Origin: Stutzerimonas stutzeri
GTDB lineage: Bacteria; Pseudomonadota; Gammaproteobacteria; Pseudomonadales; Pseudomonadaceae
NCBI GenBank assembly: GCA_002339675.1
Contig: DDKB01000015.1
Coordinates: forward strand, 60,793-124,792
Length of the DNA stretch: 64,000 nt
Direction: 5' to 3'
Position numbers and translations under genes: made by a program
The notes under the pieces: model-generated
Databases searched by the model: none
What the model saw: the letters and a program-made list of their open reading frames with translations, nothing else
Told to the model about the DNA's origin: nothing
Shown: in pieces, positions 1 to 10,128 of the stretch
Layout of the letters: each line of letters begins with the position of its first letter
Numbering within the stretch: the stretch's first letter is position 1

Positions 1-30
1 GGCCTTTTCAGTTGTGGTGCAGCGCCGCCG

Positions 31-1440
31 TTACAGCGGCTTGCCGCGGTTACCGTGCTCGCTGACGAAGGCCTGCATGGCCTTGAGATCGTTCTTCAGC
101 ACGGTGCAGCGCTCCGGCCGCTCGAACAGATCCGCCAGGTGCGCCGGCAGTTCGAGGGCCTTGCCGACACCGGCCTTCTCCACCGCTTCGGGGAACTTGA
201 CCGGGTGCGCCGTACCCAGCGTCACCATGGGCACCGCCAGGCTGCGGCGACACTCGCGCGCGGCGTACACGCCGATCGCCGTGTGCGGGTCGAGCAGCTC
301 GCCGGTCGCCGCGAATACCTCGGCGATGGTCCGGCAGGTCTGCGCGTCGTCCACCGCCAGGGAGTCGAACAGCTTGCGCGCCTCGGCCCAGCGCTCATCC
401 TCAACGGACAGCTTTCCGCTGGCCTTGAATGCGGCCATAAGCTCGGCCACCGCCGCACCGTTGCGGCCGTGCAGGTCGAACAGCAGCCGCTCGAAGTTGG
501 ACGAGACCATGATGTCCATCGAGGGCGACAGCGATGGGTGCAGGGTGTCCTTGTCGTAGCGGTTGCCACTCATGAAGCGGTGCAGGATGTCATTGCGGTT
601 GGTCGCGACCACCAGCTGGTTGATCGGCAGGCCCATGTTGCGCGCCAGATAGCCGGCGAAGATGTCGCCGAAATTGCCGGTCGGCACCGAGAACGCCACC
701 GAACGAGCCGGACCACCGAGCTGCAGGGCAGCATGAAAGTAGTAGACGATCTGGGCCATGATCCGCGCCCAGTTGATCGAGTTCACCGCGACCAGTCGGG
801 TCCCCTTGAGGAAGCCCTGATCAGCGAAACTGTCTTTCACCATCTCCTGGCAGTCGTCGAAGTTGCCCTCGATGGCCAGGTTGTGGATGTTGTCACCGAA
901 AATGGTAGTCATCTGGCGACGCTGGACCTCGGACACCCGGTTGTGCGGGTGCAGGATAAAGATGTCGACGTTGTCGCAGCGTCGGCAGCCCTCGATCGCA
1001 GCCGAACCTGTGTCGCCCGAGGTAGCACCGATGATCACCACCCGCTCGCCGCGCTTGGCCAGCACGTAGTCGAGCAGGCGACCCAGCAGCTGCAGTGCGA
1101 AATCCTTGAACGCCAGCGTCGGGCCATGGAACAGCTCCAAGACCCATTCATTCGCATTTAACTGACGCAGCGGGGCGACCGCGCTGTGGGCGAACACGCC
1201 GTAGGTCTCTTCCAGGATCTGCTTGAAATCGGCATCCGGAATGCTTCCGGTAACGAAGGGGCGCATGACCCTGAATGCCAGCTCGTGGTATGGCAGGCCG
1301 GCCCAGGAGGCGATTTCCTCGACGGTGAAACGGGGCAGGTTTTCCGGAACGTATAGACCGCCATCGCTGGCCAGTCCAGCCAACAGCACGTCTTCGAAAT
1401 TCAGGGCCGGAGCCTGACCACGGGTACTGATATAGCGCAT
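31..1440 (-). CDS. thrC: threonine synthase
   Basis: This 469-residue protein is a PLP-dependent threonine synthase, which converts O-phospho-L-homoserine to threonine and phosphate in the last step of the pathway. The N-terminal Thr_synth_N region (MRYISTRGQAPALNFEDVLL) and the cofactor lysine in HGPTLAFKDFALQ (Lys112) are visible, and the length is normal for the long gammaproteobacterial form. It lies 84 bp downstream of hom on the same strand, so the two probably form one operon fed by the promoter in front of hom. The 30 bases between its stop and the window edge hold no feature I can name. Confidence 0.97.
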   Translation of the reverse strand: MRYISTRGQAPALNFEDVLLAGLASDGGLYVPENLPRFTVEEIASWAGLPYHELAFRVMRPFVTGSIPDADFKQILEETYGVFAHSAVAPLRQLNANEWVLELFHGPTLAFKDFALQLLGRLLDYVLAKRGERVVIIGATSGDTGSAAIEGCRRCDNVDIFILHPHNRVSEVQRRQMTTIFGDNIHNLAIEGNFDDCQEMVKDSFADQGFLKGTRLVAVNSINWARIMAQIVYYFHAALQLGGPARSVAFSVPTGNFGDIFAGYLARNMGLPINQLVVATNRNDILHRFMSGNRYDKDTLHPSLSPSMDIMVSSNFERLLFDLHGRNGAAVAELMAAFKASGKLSVEDERWAEARKLFDSLAVDDAQTCRTIAEVFAATGELLDPHTAIGVYAARECRRSLAVPMVTLGTAHPVKFPEAVEKAGVGKALELPAHLADLFERPERCTVLKNDLKAMQAFVSEHGNRGKPL

Positions 1441-1524
1441 GGGTAGTGCCTCAAAAGCCGATAGGAGCGCTGAATGCTGGAGGCCGGCCGACAGAGCGTC
1501 TCGCTCAGCCCTCAGCGTTACGCC

Positions 1525-2829
1525 TCAAGCGAGTTGTTCGACGCGGATTCGCACGACCTTGCCGGCCACGTCTTCGAGCGATTCGAGCGCGGCGATAGCG
1601 TCGTCAATGCGCTGCTCGACCACGCGATGGGTGACCAGGATCACCGGCACCAAGCCGTCGTGCTCCTCGACCTCCTTCTGCATGATCGACTCGATGTTGA
1701 TGCCACGCTCGGACAGGATGGTCGCCACCTGGGCCAGAACACCTGGATGGTCCTTGGCCTGGATGCGCAGGTAATAGGCGCTTTCGCACGCGCTGATCGG
1801 CAAAATCGGATGCGCCGACAGCGAGTCGGGCTGGAAGGCCAGATGCGGCACCCGGTTGTTCGGGTCAGTGGTCAGCGCACGGGCGACGTCGACCAGGTCC
1901 GCGACCACCGCCGACGCGGTGGGCTCCATGCCGGCGCCGGCTCCGTAGTACAGCGTCGAGCCCACCGCGTCGCCATTGACCATGACCGCATTCATCACGC
2001 CGTTGACGTTGGCGATCAGCCGGTCGGCCGGGATCAGGGTCGGGTGCACGCGCAGCTCGATGCCGCTGGCCGTGCTGCGCGCGACGCCCAGGTGCTTGAT
2101 CCGGTAGCCCAGCGCCTCTGCATAGTTGACATCCGCGGTGGTCAGGCGCGAGATGCCTTCGGTGTAGGCCTTGTCGAACTGCAGCGGCACGCCGAACGCG
2201 ATGGAGGCGAGAATGGTGAGTTTGTGGGCGGCGTCGATACCCTCGACGTCGAAGGTCGGATCGGCCTCGGCATAGCCGAGCTCCTGCGCTTCCTTGAGCA
2301 CGTCTTCGAAGGCACGGCCCTTCTCGCGCATTTCGGTGAGGATGAAATTGCCGGTGCCGTTGATGATGCCGGCCAGCCAGTTGATCTGGTTGCCGGCCAG
2401 ACCTTCACGGATCGCCTTGATAACCGGAATTCCGCCAGCCACGGAGGCCTCGAAGGCGACGATCACACCTTTGTCCCGCGCCCGGGCGAAGATCTCGTTA
2501 CCATGCACAGCGATCAGCGCCTTGTTGGCGGTGACTACATGCTTGCCATTGTCGATGGCCTTGAGCACCAGTTCGCGGGCAACGGTATAGCCACCGATCA
2601 GCTCAACGATGATGTCGATCTCAGGGTTATTGGCGACCTCGAAGACGTCCGCGGTAATAGGCGTCTGACCGGTGTCGCACCGGGGGTTCGAGTGACGGGC
2701 GGCGATCTGCGCAACCTCGATGCCCCGGCCGGCGCGACGGGCAATTTCCGCCGCGTTGCGCTTGAGCACATTGAAGGTGCCGCCACCGACGGTTCCCAAC
2801 CCACAGATGCCAACTTTCACCGGTTTCAA
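1525..2829 (-). CDS. hom: homoserine dehydrogenase
   Basis: This NAD(P)-dependent homoserine dehydrogenase reduces aspartate semialdehyde to homoserine, the branch to threonine and methionine. I start it at a TTG codon (2829), giving 434 residues. That codon begins the conserved MKPVKVGICGLGTVGGG nucleotide-binding motif and has a GAGGGGGAG ribosome site six bases upstream; the in-frame ATG at 2877 would add 16 unrelated residues. A C-terminal ACT domain (from about residue 350, with YYLRIQAKDHPGVLAQVA) is expected to mediate threonine feedback. A good sigma-70 promoter lies about 60-85 bp upstream. thrC follows. Confidence 0.96.
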   Translation of the reverse strand: MKPVKVGICGLGTVGGGTFNVLKRNAAEIARRAGRGIEVAQIAARHSNPRCDTGQTPITADVFEVANNPEIDIIVELIGGYTVARELVLKAIDNGKHVVTANKALIAVHGNEIFARARDKGVIVAFEASVAGGIPVIKAIREGLAGNQINWLAGIINGTGNFILTEMREKGRAFEDVLKEAQELGYAEADPTFDVEGIDAAHKLTILASIAFGVPLQFDKAYTEGISRLTTADVNYAEALGYRIKHLGVARSTASGIELRVHPTLIPADRLIANVNGVMNAVMVNGDAVGSTLYYGAGAGMEPTASAVVADLVDVARALTTDPNNRVPHLAFQPDSLSAHPILPISACESAYYLRIQAKDHPGVLAQVATILSERGINIESIMQKEVEEHDGLVPVILVTHRVVEQRIDDAIAALESLEDVAGKVVRIRVEQLA

Positions 2830-2886
2830 GTCGCACTCCCCCTCGCCAGCGAACGGCGCTGTACAGCAGCCGAACAAAAGAGTCGC

Positions 2887-2915
2887 ACATTACGAAGCGC
2901 GGGGGGTTTAGTCAA
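2887..2915 (-). promoter_or_regulatory. sigma-70-like promoter of hom-thrC
   Basis: On the minus strand TTGACT (2915-2910) is separated by 17 bases from TAATGT (2892-2887), about 60 bp before the TTG start of hom. The -35 differs from consensus at one position. No attenuator or riboswitch is evident in the short leader. Confidence 0.55.
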
Positions 2916-2951
2916 ATCCGCCGCAGGCCGGCGACAAGCGCACGCCCATGC

Positions 2952-3440
2952 CTAGCGCTGCAGGCCGAGCCGCTGATGCCACTGCGCCAGGGATTCATCC
3001 GGATACTCGTCGAAACAGCGGTCGTCAGGCCCGATCTGCGGCTCGACCCAGGCCGCCCTGGAGGCCAGCATCAGATGGGTCGACTCGGGCGGCGTCGGCA
3101 GTTCGGTGTCGATGGCGGAGGCATGCGGATGGACGAGGTCCGGCCAGTTCGGGTCCCACAGCCACAATGCGCTGCCGCAAAGCCTGCAGAAATGACGCTG
3201 CCCGTCGCTGGTCCGGCAGGCTCCCGTGTCGGCATCGACCATCCTGGCCTGGTAGACACCCAGATGCTCACGCCCTTCGACTTCCAGCGTCCGATGGTCG
3301 CCGCCCAGGTTAATGGCATAGCCACCGCCGCCAGCCGTCTTACGGCAGATGGAACAGTAGCAGCGCATGAATGGATATGGCTCGCCTGACTCGAGCGAGA
3401 ACCGGACCGCCTGGCAATGGCAGGAACCTTCAAGTCTCAT
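2952..3440 (-). CDS. GFA family (CENP-V/GFA fold) zinc protein
   Basis: This 162-residue protein belongs to the glutathione-dependent formaldehyde-activating (GFA)/CENP-V fold family. It shows the expected metal ligands: CHC near the start (Cys7, Cys9), the CYCSIC cluster at residues 27-32 and a later FCRLCGSALW motif. Family members bind zinc, but most, including this one, have no proven substrate, so formaldehyde chemistry should not be assumed. It sits between hom and dsbC with its own spacing on both sides and is probably a separate transcription unit. Confidence 0.85.
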   Translation of the reverse strand: MRLEGSCHCQAVRFSLESGEPYPFMRCYCSICRKTAGGGGYAINLGGDHRTLEVEGREHLGVYQARMVDADTGACRTSDGQRHFCRLCGSALWLWDPNWPDLVHPHASAIDTELPTPPESTHLMLASRAAWVEPQIGPDDRCFDEYPDESLAQWHQRLGLQR

Positions 3441-3534
3441 CTGTTCGCCTCCTCGTGATCTCTATGTTTGATCACGGGCCGGCGAACAGTTCAGAGGGTT
3501 TGTCGCGGCGCCGACGGGCGCTGTCGGGCCGGCG

Positions 3535-4263
3535 TCAAGGCTTGGCTTGGAGGGCCAGCGCGGCGAGCTGCGGTGCGGGCTGATAACCCGGTATGACCTG
3601 ACCGTCAGCCAATACGATGGCAGGTGTACCCTGGACGCCGATCATCTGGCCCATTTCGTACTGCCTGGCAACCGGGTTGTCACATTGCACAACGGGGATT
3701 TCCTCACGCGACTTGGCCTTGTTCATCGCCGCCTGCCGATCCTTGGAACACCAGACGCTGGCCAGCGTATTGGCGCCATGACTGCCCATGCCCTGCCGGG
3801 GGAATGCCATGTAACGGACCTCGACGCCCAGCCGGTTCAGTTCCGGCACTTCGCTATGCAGCTTCTGGCAGTAGGCGCAATCGGTATCGGTGAAGACGGT
3901 GATATGGGTCTTCGGCTTCTCCGGAGCGAACACCACCATGTCGCTGGTCGGCACGGCATCGATCATCTTGGCCACCGAGCGGCTCTGGGCCTGTTCGGTC
4001 AGGTTGACGGCGTGACCGTCCTTGAACTGGAACATGAACCCCTGAATGACGAACTGGCCATCCGCGCTGGCATAGAGCTGCCGGCCGCCCTTGAGCTGGA
4101 CCTGGTAGACACCGTCCATGGGGCTTTCGGCGATCGCCTCGATCGGCATGTCTGGCTGGATCGCCTGCAGCGAGTCGCGGATCGCCTTGTCGGCGTCGTC
4201 ACCCAGGGCCAACGTGCTGGCCAGACCGAGGGTCGCGGCAGCGAAAAAACGAATCACGCGCAT
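3535..4263 (-). CDS. dsbC: periplasmic thiol:disulfide isomerase DsbC
   Basis: This is a 242-residue periplasmic disulfide isomerase that reshuffles wrong disulfides. A signal peptide (MRVIRFFAAATLGLASTLAL) precedes an N-terminal dimerisation region (about 22-80) and a thioredoxin-like domain with the CAYC active site (Cys129-Cys132), a cis-proline segment (GTPAIVL) and a second cysteine pair (VWCSKD and VVQCDN). I chose the ATG at 4263 because CAGGAG lies six bases before it; the upstream ATG at 4284 would spoil the signal peptide. It follows xerD on the same strand, as in other pseudomonads. Confidence 0.95.
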   Translation of the reverse strand: MRVIRFFAAATLGLASTLALGDDADKAIRDSLQAIQPDMPIEAIAESPMDGVYQVQLKGGRQLYASADGQFVIQGFMFQFKDGHAVNLTEQAQSRSVAKMIDAVPTSDMVVFAPEKPKTHITVFTDTDCAYCQKLHSEVPELNRLGVEVRYMAFPRQGMGSHGANTLASVWCSKDRQAAMNKAKSREEIPVVQCDNPVARQYEMGQMIGVQGTPAIVLADGQVIPGYQPAPQLAALALQAKP

Positions 4264-4391
4264 GGAAACTCCTGGGAACTGCACTTGCTGAAAGAGGCCG
4301 GCAGATTACCACGGTCCTCCGGGCGCCGTGCAGCTTGCCCGGAGCCGAACATGGACTTTTGCGATGAGCCGCTCAGCTTGCTCCAGGCCGC

Positions 4392-5288
4392 TCAGCCGCG
4401 CGGGTGATGTTGGGCATGCAGCGCTTGCAACCGCGCCCGTGCGACATGGGTGTATATCTGAGTGGTGGACAGGTCGCTGTGCCCGAGCAGCATCTGGACC
4501 ACCCGCAAGTCGGCGCCATGATTGAGCAGATGCGTGGCAAAGGCGTGGCGCAGCGTGTGCGGCGAAACCGGGGCCGCGATGCCCGCCTGTCGCGCATGCA
4601 GCTTGATGCGATGCCAGAATGTCTGCCGGGTCATCAGGTCACCCCGGCGGCTGGGAAAGATCACGTCGCTGGGCCTGCCACCCAACAGGGTCTCGCGCGT
4701 CTCCCCAAGGTAGCGCCGCAACCAGTGCATCGCCTCGTCGCCCATGGGCACGAGCCGCTCCTTGTTGCCTTTGCCGAAGGTGCGTAACACGCCCTGGCGG
4801 GTATTGACCTGCTCGAGCCTCAGGCTGACCAGTTCGGTCACGCGCAGCCCGGTGGCATACAGGAGCTCGAGCATGGCACGGTCCCGCATGCCCACCGGAT
4901 CAGCGGTGTCCGGCGCGGCCAGCAGGGCTTCGACGTCCGCCTCGGACAATGCCTTGGGCAGCGGCCGGCCCAACTGCGGCAGCTCGACCTGCAGCGTCGG
5001 GTCGGCCGTGATCACACCTTCGCGCAAGAGGAACCGGTAGAAGCCGCGCAACCCCGACAGCAAGCGTGCGGTGGAGCGCGCCTTGTACTGGTTGCCCAGC
5101 CGCCAGGCCAGGTGGTCGAGGATCAGGTCCCGACCGGCGTCGACCAGCCGCACGCCGCGCGGCTCGAGCCAGCCATTGAACAGGGCCAGGTCGCTGCGGT
5201 AGGCGTCACGGGTATTGTCCGACAGGCCCTTCTCCAGCCACAGGGCATCGAGAAAGCGATCGATCAGAGGGTCGTCAACGGCAGGCAT
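4392..5288 (-). CDS. xerD: site-specific tyrosine recombinase XerD
   Basis: This is the housekeeping tyrosine recombinase that, with XerC, resolves chromosome dimers at dif. The 298-residue length and all catalytic residues fit: Arg149 in TGLRVTEL, the beta-hairpin lysine near 173 (FGKGNKERLVP), His244 and Arg247 in HTLRHAF, His270 in LLGHSDLSTTQIYTHV, and the nucleophile Tyr279. The N-terminal SAM-like core-binding domain covers about 1-105. Its place beside dsbC and its closeness to XerD set it apart from the two element-borne recombinases in this window. Confidence 0.96.
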   Translation of the reverse strand: MPAVDDPLIDRFLDALWLEKGLSDNTRDAYRSDLALFNGWLEPRGVRLVDAGRDLILDHLAWRLGNQYKARSTARLLSGLRGFYRFLLREGVITADPTLQVELPQLGRPLPKALSEADVEALLAAPDTADPVGMRDRAMLELLYATGLRVTELVSLRLEQVNTRQGVLRTFGKGNKERLVPMGDEAMHWLRRYLGETRETLLGGRPSDVIFPSRRGDLMTRQTFWHRIKLHARQAGIAAPVSPHTLRHAFATHLLNHGADLRVVQMLLGHSDLSTTQIYTHVARARLQALHAQHHPRG

Positions 5289-5526
5289 GGGCAGGTTTCA
5301 GAAAAGGGGCCAATAAGGTTTCACAGGCACTGCGCGGCCGTCATTGACCGATCCGCGACGGCCTCACCGGCACACCAGTCGCACCGCTATTCGTCACGGC
5401 GTCGCGACGGCACCCGCGGCCTGTCCTCGCGCCGTATGATAATTGACGCTATACCGCATGCCGGTCCGCGCACAGCCCGGCGGTCGCCAGCCTACGGCAG
5501 GTAGGGCGACCGAGCCGCACCACCTG

Positions 5527-5560
5527 AAACAAAAAAGCAGCCCGAAGGCTGCTTTTCTGG
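5527..5560 (-). terminator. terminator of the rpsP-rimM-trmD-rplS operon
   Basis: GCAGCC and GGCTGC pair around a four-base CGAA loop (5537-5552). Read on the minus strand the stem is followed by six T residues, 20 bp after the rplS stop. A-rich sequence on the other side also gives a T run on the plus strand, so it may work both ways. The remaining sequence up to xerD shows no other feature. Confidence 0.85.
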
Positions 5561-5575
5561 AACGGAAAGGCTTTC

Positions 5576-5926
5576 TCAGGAAAGCTTTTCCTTGATGCGG
5601 GCTGCCTTGCCGGACAGAGCGCGGAGGTAGTACAGCTTGGCCTTACGAACATCGCCGCGGCGCTTGACGCTGAGGCTGTCGACCATCGGGCTGTAGTACT
5701 GGAAGGTACGCTCAACGCCCACACCGTTGGAGATCTTGCGCACGGTGAACGCGCTGTTCAGGCCGCGGTTACGCTTGCCGATCACGACGCCTTCAAAAGC
5801 CTGCAGGCGCTCGCGCTCACCTTCCTTGACCTTGACCTGCACGACCACGGTGTCGCCGGGGGCGAACGGGGGCAGTTCCTTGGTCATCTGCTCGGCTTCG
5901 AGGGCCTGAATAATCTTGTTGGTCAT
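5576..5926 (-). CDS. rplS: 50S ribosomal protein bL19
   Basis: This 116-residue protein is ribosomal protein L19, which sits at the 30S-50S interface. The sequence matches the family end to end, including the FAPGDTVVVQVKVKEGERER and FEGVVIGKRNRGLNSAFTVR segments. It is the last gene of the rpsP-rimM-trmD-rplS operon and is followed by a strong terminator. Confidence 0.98.
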   Translation of the reverse strand: MTNKIIQALEAEQMTKELPPFAPGDTVVVQVKVKEGERERLQAFEGVVIGKRNRGLNSAFTVRKISNGVGVERTFQYYSPMVDSLSVKRRGDVRKAKLYYLRALSGKAARIKEKLS

Positions 5927-5971
5927 GCTGTGTGCTCCTAAGGCAGGCCCTTCTGGCGTGCCATCGATACG

Positions 5972-6724
5972 TTAACTATCGTTCCGCCGACGGATATATT
6001 CCGCCAGCAGCTTTTGTTCTTCTCCAGAAAGCGAGCGGCTATCCAGAAGATCGGCGCGGCGCTCCCAGGTCCTTCCAAGGGACTGCTGCAAGCGCCAGCG
6101 CCGGATGTGTTCATGATTGCCGCTGAGCAGCACGTCAGGAACACGTTTGTCCGCGTACACCTCGGGTCGCGTGTAGTGCGGACAATCGAGCAGGCCGTCG
6201 GTAAACGAGTCCTCCTCGGCGGAATCAGCATGACCCAGCGCTCCGGGGAGCAGGCGGGTCACCGCATCTATCAGCACCATGGCCGGCAGCTCGCCGCCGG
6301 ACAATACATAGTCGCCAATCGACCATTCTTCATCGACGTGCGCCTCGATGAAGCGCTCGTCGACACCTTCGTAGCGGCCGGCAATGAGGATCAACCCCGC
6401 CTGACTAGCCAATTCGCGAACATCAGCCTGTTTCAGCTGACGCCCCTGCGGCGACAGGTAGATCACCTTCGCCTGGCCACCAGCCGCCTGCCGGGCATCG
6501 GCCAGAGCGAGCTCCAGGGGCCTGATCTTCATGACCATACCGGGACCGCCACCAAAAGGACGATCATCCACCGTCTGGTGGCGATCTTCCGTGTAGGTCC
6601 GCGGGTTCCAGCATTGCAGCTGGAGTAGCCCCTGCTTCACCGCACGACTGGTGATGCCATAGTCACGAATGGCAGCAAACATGTCCGGAAACAGACTGAT
6701 CACATCGACGCGAAAACCGGGCAT
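5972..6724 (-). CDS. trmD: tRNA (guanine-37-N1)-methyltransferase
   Basis: TrmD methylates G37 of tRNAs that read CNN codons and so prevents +1 frameshifting. The SPOUT-fold signature is complete: LSPQGRQL, the IAGRYEGVDERFIEAHVDEE knot and WSIGDYVLSGGELPAMVLID. The start at 6724 (MPGFRVDVISLFPDMF) gives 250 residues, the usual length, and leaves 5 bp after the rimM stop; a start at 6748 would overlap rimM and add eight residues. It is the third gene of the operon. Confidence 0.96.
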   Translation of the reverse strand: MPGFRVDVISLFPDMFAAIRDYGITSRAVKQGLLQLQCWNPRTYTEDRHQTVDDRPFGGGPGMVMKIRPLELALADARQAAGGQAKVIYLSPQGRQLKQADVRELASQAGLILIAGRYEGVDERFIEAHVDEEWSIGDYVLSGGELPAMVLIDAVTRLLPGALGHADSAEEDSFTDGLLDCPHYTRPEVYADKRVPDVLLSGNHEHIRRWRLQQSLGRTWERRADLLDSRSLSGEEQKLLAEYIRRRNDS

Positions 6725-6729
6725 GTTGC

Positions 6730-7266
6730 TCAGAAGTCCGCATCCCATTCGACCTGCATCTCGCCAGCATCCAGATCGACCTTCAACACGCAGGGATCGG
6801 TGTACGGCAGCAGTCGCTCACGATCATCCAGGCTGCCATCGAACGGCTTGACCACCAGGACATCGTTGGCACCGGTCTCGAGCAAATGATCGACCCGCCC
6901 GAGCACCTGCCCCAGCTGGTTGATGACCACAAGCCCTTGAAGCTGGAACCAGTAATACTCATCGCCGGTCAGTTCGGGCAACTCGCTGCGGGGAATGCAT
7001 ATCTCGAAGTCGGCGTAGGTACGCGCCACTTCCCGATCTGTCAGCCCTTCCAGCGAAGCGACCAGGACATTGCCCTGAACGCGCCCCTTGACCAGTCTCG
7101 CCTGCTGAACCTCGTCGCCTCGCCGGAGCGTCCAGCGACGATAATCGAGCAGGTTTTCGATCGGATCGGTAAAGGAATAGACCTTCACGTCACCACGCAC
7201 GCCATGCACCGAAACGATTTTGCCGATGACGATCAGGTCTTCGGCCGGGGCAGACGTGGCGTCCAT
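6730..7266 (-). CDS. rimM: 16S rRNA processing protein RimM
   Basis: This 178-residue 30S maturation factor binds uS19 and helps fold the 16S rRNA head region. An N-terminal RimM domain (IGKIVSVHGVRGDVKVYSFTD, about 12-90) is followed by a PRC-barrel (YYWFQLQGLVVINQLG, about 102-175). It begins 4 bp after the rpsP stop and precedes trmD, so expression is very likely coupled. Confidence 0.96.
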   Translation of the reverse strand: MDATSAPAEDLIVIGKIVSVHGVRGDVKVYSFTDPIENLLDYRRWTLRRGDEVQQARLVKGRVQGNVLVASLEGLTDREVARTYADFEICIPRSELPELTGDEYYWFQLQGLVVINQLGQVLGRVDHLLETGANDVLVVKPFDGSLDDRERLLPYTDPCVLKVDLDAGEMQVEWDADF

Positions 7267-7270
7267 GTAC

Positions 7271-7522
7271 TTAGGCAGCAGCCTTGGCCGCTTCCTTCAG
7301 CAGCTGAGCAACGCGCTCAGACGGCTGTGCACCCTGGCTCAGCCAGTAAGCAGCACGCTCCTGGTTGACGGACAGCTTCACTTCCGCGCCCGAAGCGATC
7401 GGATTGAAGAAACCGATACGCTCGACGAAGCGACCATCGCGCGGATTACGGCTGTTGGTCACGGTCAGGTGGTAGAAAGGGCGCTTCTTGGAGCCGCCAC
7501 GGGCGAGACGAATAGTTACCAT
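7271..7522 (-). CDS. rpsP: 30S ribosomal protein bS16
   Basis: Ribosomal protein S16, 83 residues from the ATG at 7522 (MVTIRLARGGSKKRPFYHL). The reading frame is open further upstream, but only this start gives the conserved N-terminus and the normal family length. It is the first gene of the operon and has a promoter about 70-95 bp upstream. Confidence 0.97.
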   Translation of the reverse strand: MVTIRLARGGSKKRPFYHLTVTNSRNPRDGRFVERIGFFNPIASGAEVKLSVNQERAAYWLSQGAQPSERVAQLLKEAAKAAA

Positions 7523-7589
7523 GTGAACATCGTTCCTGTAGTCGGTACAGCAAATCTGAATGCAGGGCCCAAGGCCCGAAAGGCCGCAT

Positions 7590-7617
7590 ATTCTAAGGAT
7601 TATCCGGACTTTTGCAA
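7590..7617 (-). promoter_or_regulatory. promoter of the rpsP operon
   Basis: On the minus strand TTGCAA (7617-7612) and TAGAAT (7595-7590) are separated by 16 bases. The transcript would begin about 60 bases before rpsP, with a GC-rich start and a GGGCC-rich leader, a layout common for ribosomal protein promoters under stringent control (inference). Confidence 0.5.
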
Positions 7618-7631
7618 ATGGCTTTTTCAAA

Positions 7632-7662
7632 AACACCGGCAGGCAGGCGCCTGCCGTCCCGC
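7632..7662 (-). terminator. probable terminator of ffh
   Basis: On the minus strand CGGCAGG and CCTGCCG form a seven-base stem with a six-base loop (7637-7656 region), followed by GTGTTTTTG. It lies about 50 bp downstream of the ffh stop and just before the rpsP promoter. Confidence 0.5.
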
Positions 7663-7706
7663 TGACCGCTCAAAGCCCCGTGCAGCGGGCTCCGCGGTGA
7701 CCCAGA

Positions 7707-9083
<1,377 letters not shown>

Positions 9084-9117
9084 AAGCCGTTCCACGCTGG
9101 GTGTGGTTAAGGGCGCG

Positions 9118-9123
9118 ATTATA
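9118..9123 (-). promoter_or_regulatory. probable -10 element of ffh
   Basis: A perfect TATAAT on the minus strand stands out in GC-rich sequence 35 bp before the ffh start. No good -35 lies 16-18 bases upstream of it, so the assignment is tentative. The divergent cytochrome-assembly-like gene starts about 190 bp away. Confidence 0.4.
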
Positions 9124-9314
9124 GAAGCTGTGCCGCATTCGCCGGTACCCCGCGCGTCATGCTTTTCATCGCACCGCCGGAGCAACCGCCCGGACAGTAC
9201 CCGCCGGCGCTCGCGCGAAAGGAGCCACCATGGCGGAGGACGGCCGCATCGTGCGCTTTTGCCTACCGAGGGTTTGTGCCACACTCAGCGCCTTTCGAGC
9301 CTGCTTACCGACCT

Positions 9315-10115
9315 ATGCACCCTCTGCTACCGAGCCTAGCTGCCGCCTGCCTGTATGCCGGCGTCACCGGATACCAGGGCCTGCGCCTGGCACAACGCAC
9401 CGTGCCCGACCGACGCCTTCTGCTTGTTATCGGCGCCCTCGCGCTGGTCGCCCACGGGGCGAGCCTGTTCATGCAGCTGCTGTCACCCAGCGGCCTGCAC
9501 CTGGACTTCTTCAACGCCTCCAGCCTGATCGCCGCCGCGGTGATCCTGCTGATCCTTCTCGCGCTGTACCGCATGCCGGTGGAGAACCTGCTGCTGCTGC
9601 TATTTCCGCTCGGCTGCCTGACGGTCCTGTTCGCCCAGTTCGCCCCATCCGGCACAGCGCCGGCCATCAGCGAAGAGCCGGGCATCCTTGCCCATATTCT
9701 CTTCTCGATCCTGGCGTACGGCATGCTCACCATCGCCGTGTTCCAGTCGCTGTTGCTTTTGTTGCAGGACCATCACCTGCGCCATAAGCACCCCTCTGGC
9801 CTGATCAGGAACTTCCCTCCCCTGCAGACGATGGAAAGCCTGTTGTTCGGCTTCCTGCTCGCCGGCTGGCTGTTGCTGTCGGCGTCACTGGTGTCGGGCT
9901 GGATCTTTCTCGACAACCTGTTCGCCCAGCATCTGGTGCACAAGACGCTACTGTCAGTGGTGGCCTGGGTGGTCTTCGGCCTCCTGCTCTGGGGTCGCCA
10001 TCAGCTTGGCTGGCGCGGCTACAAGGCCATTCGCTGGACCCTCGCCGGATTCTGCCTGCTGATGCTGGCGTACTTCGGCAGCAAGCTGGTTCGCGAATTC
10101 ATCCTGCACATCTAG
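9315..10115 (+). CDS. CcsA/HemX-type cytochrome c assembly family membrane protein (YpjD-like)
   Basis: This 266-residue integral membrane protein is in the CcsA/ResC cytochrome c assembly superfamily, closest in type to the inner-membrane protein YpjD. About eight hydrophobic segments span the whole length, from LLPSLAAACLYAGVTGY to GFCLLMLAYFGSKL. The ATG at 9315 is chosen because it starts directly before the first membrane helix. The divergent position next to ffh and the CorC-like gene 13 bp downstream match other pseudomonads. Haem-handling function is known for relatives, not shown here. Confidence 0.85.
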   Translation: MHPLLPSLAAACLYAGVTGYQGLRLAQRTVPDRRLLLVIGALALVAHGASLFMQLLSPSGLHLDFFNASSLIAAAVILLILLALYRMPVENLLLLLFPLGCLTVLFAQFAPSGTAPAISEEPGILAHILFSILAYGMLTIAVFQSLLLLLQDHHLRHKHPSGLIRNFPPLQTMESLLFGFLLAGWLLLSASLVSGWIFLDNLFAQHLVHKTLLSVVAWVVFGLLLWGRHQLGWRGYKAIRWTLAGFCLLMLAYFGSKLVREFILHI

Positions 10116-10128
10116 TAGGCCCCGACTC

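Noticed and set aside
1474..2955. A 493-codon open frame opposite hom
   Set aside because: Composition mirrors the hom codon pattern; His/Asp/Arg-rich product with no domain. hom itself is unmistakable.
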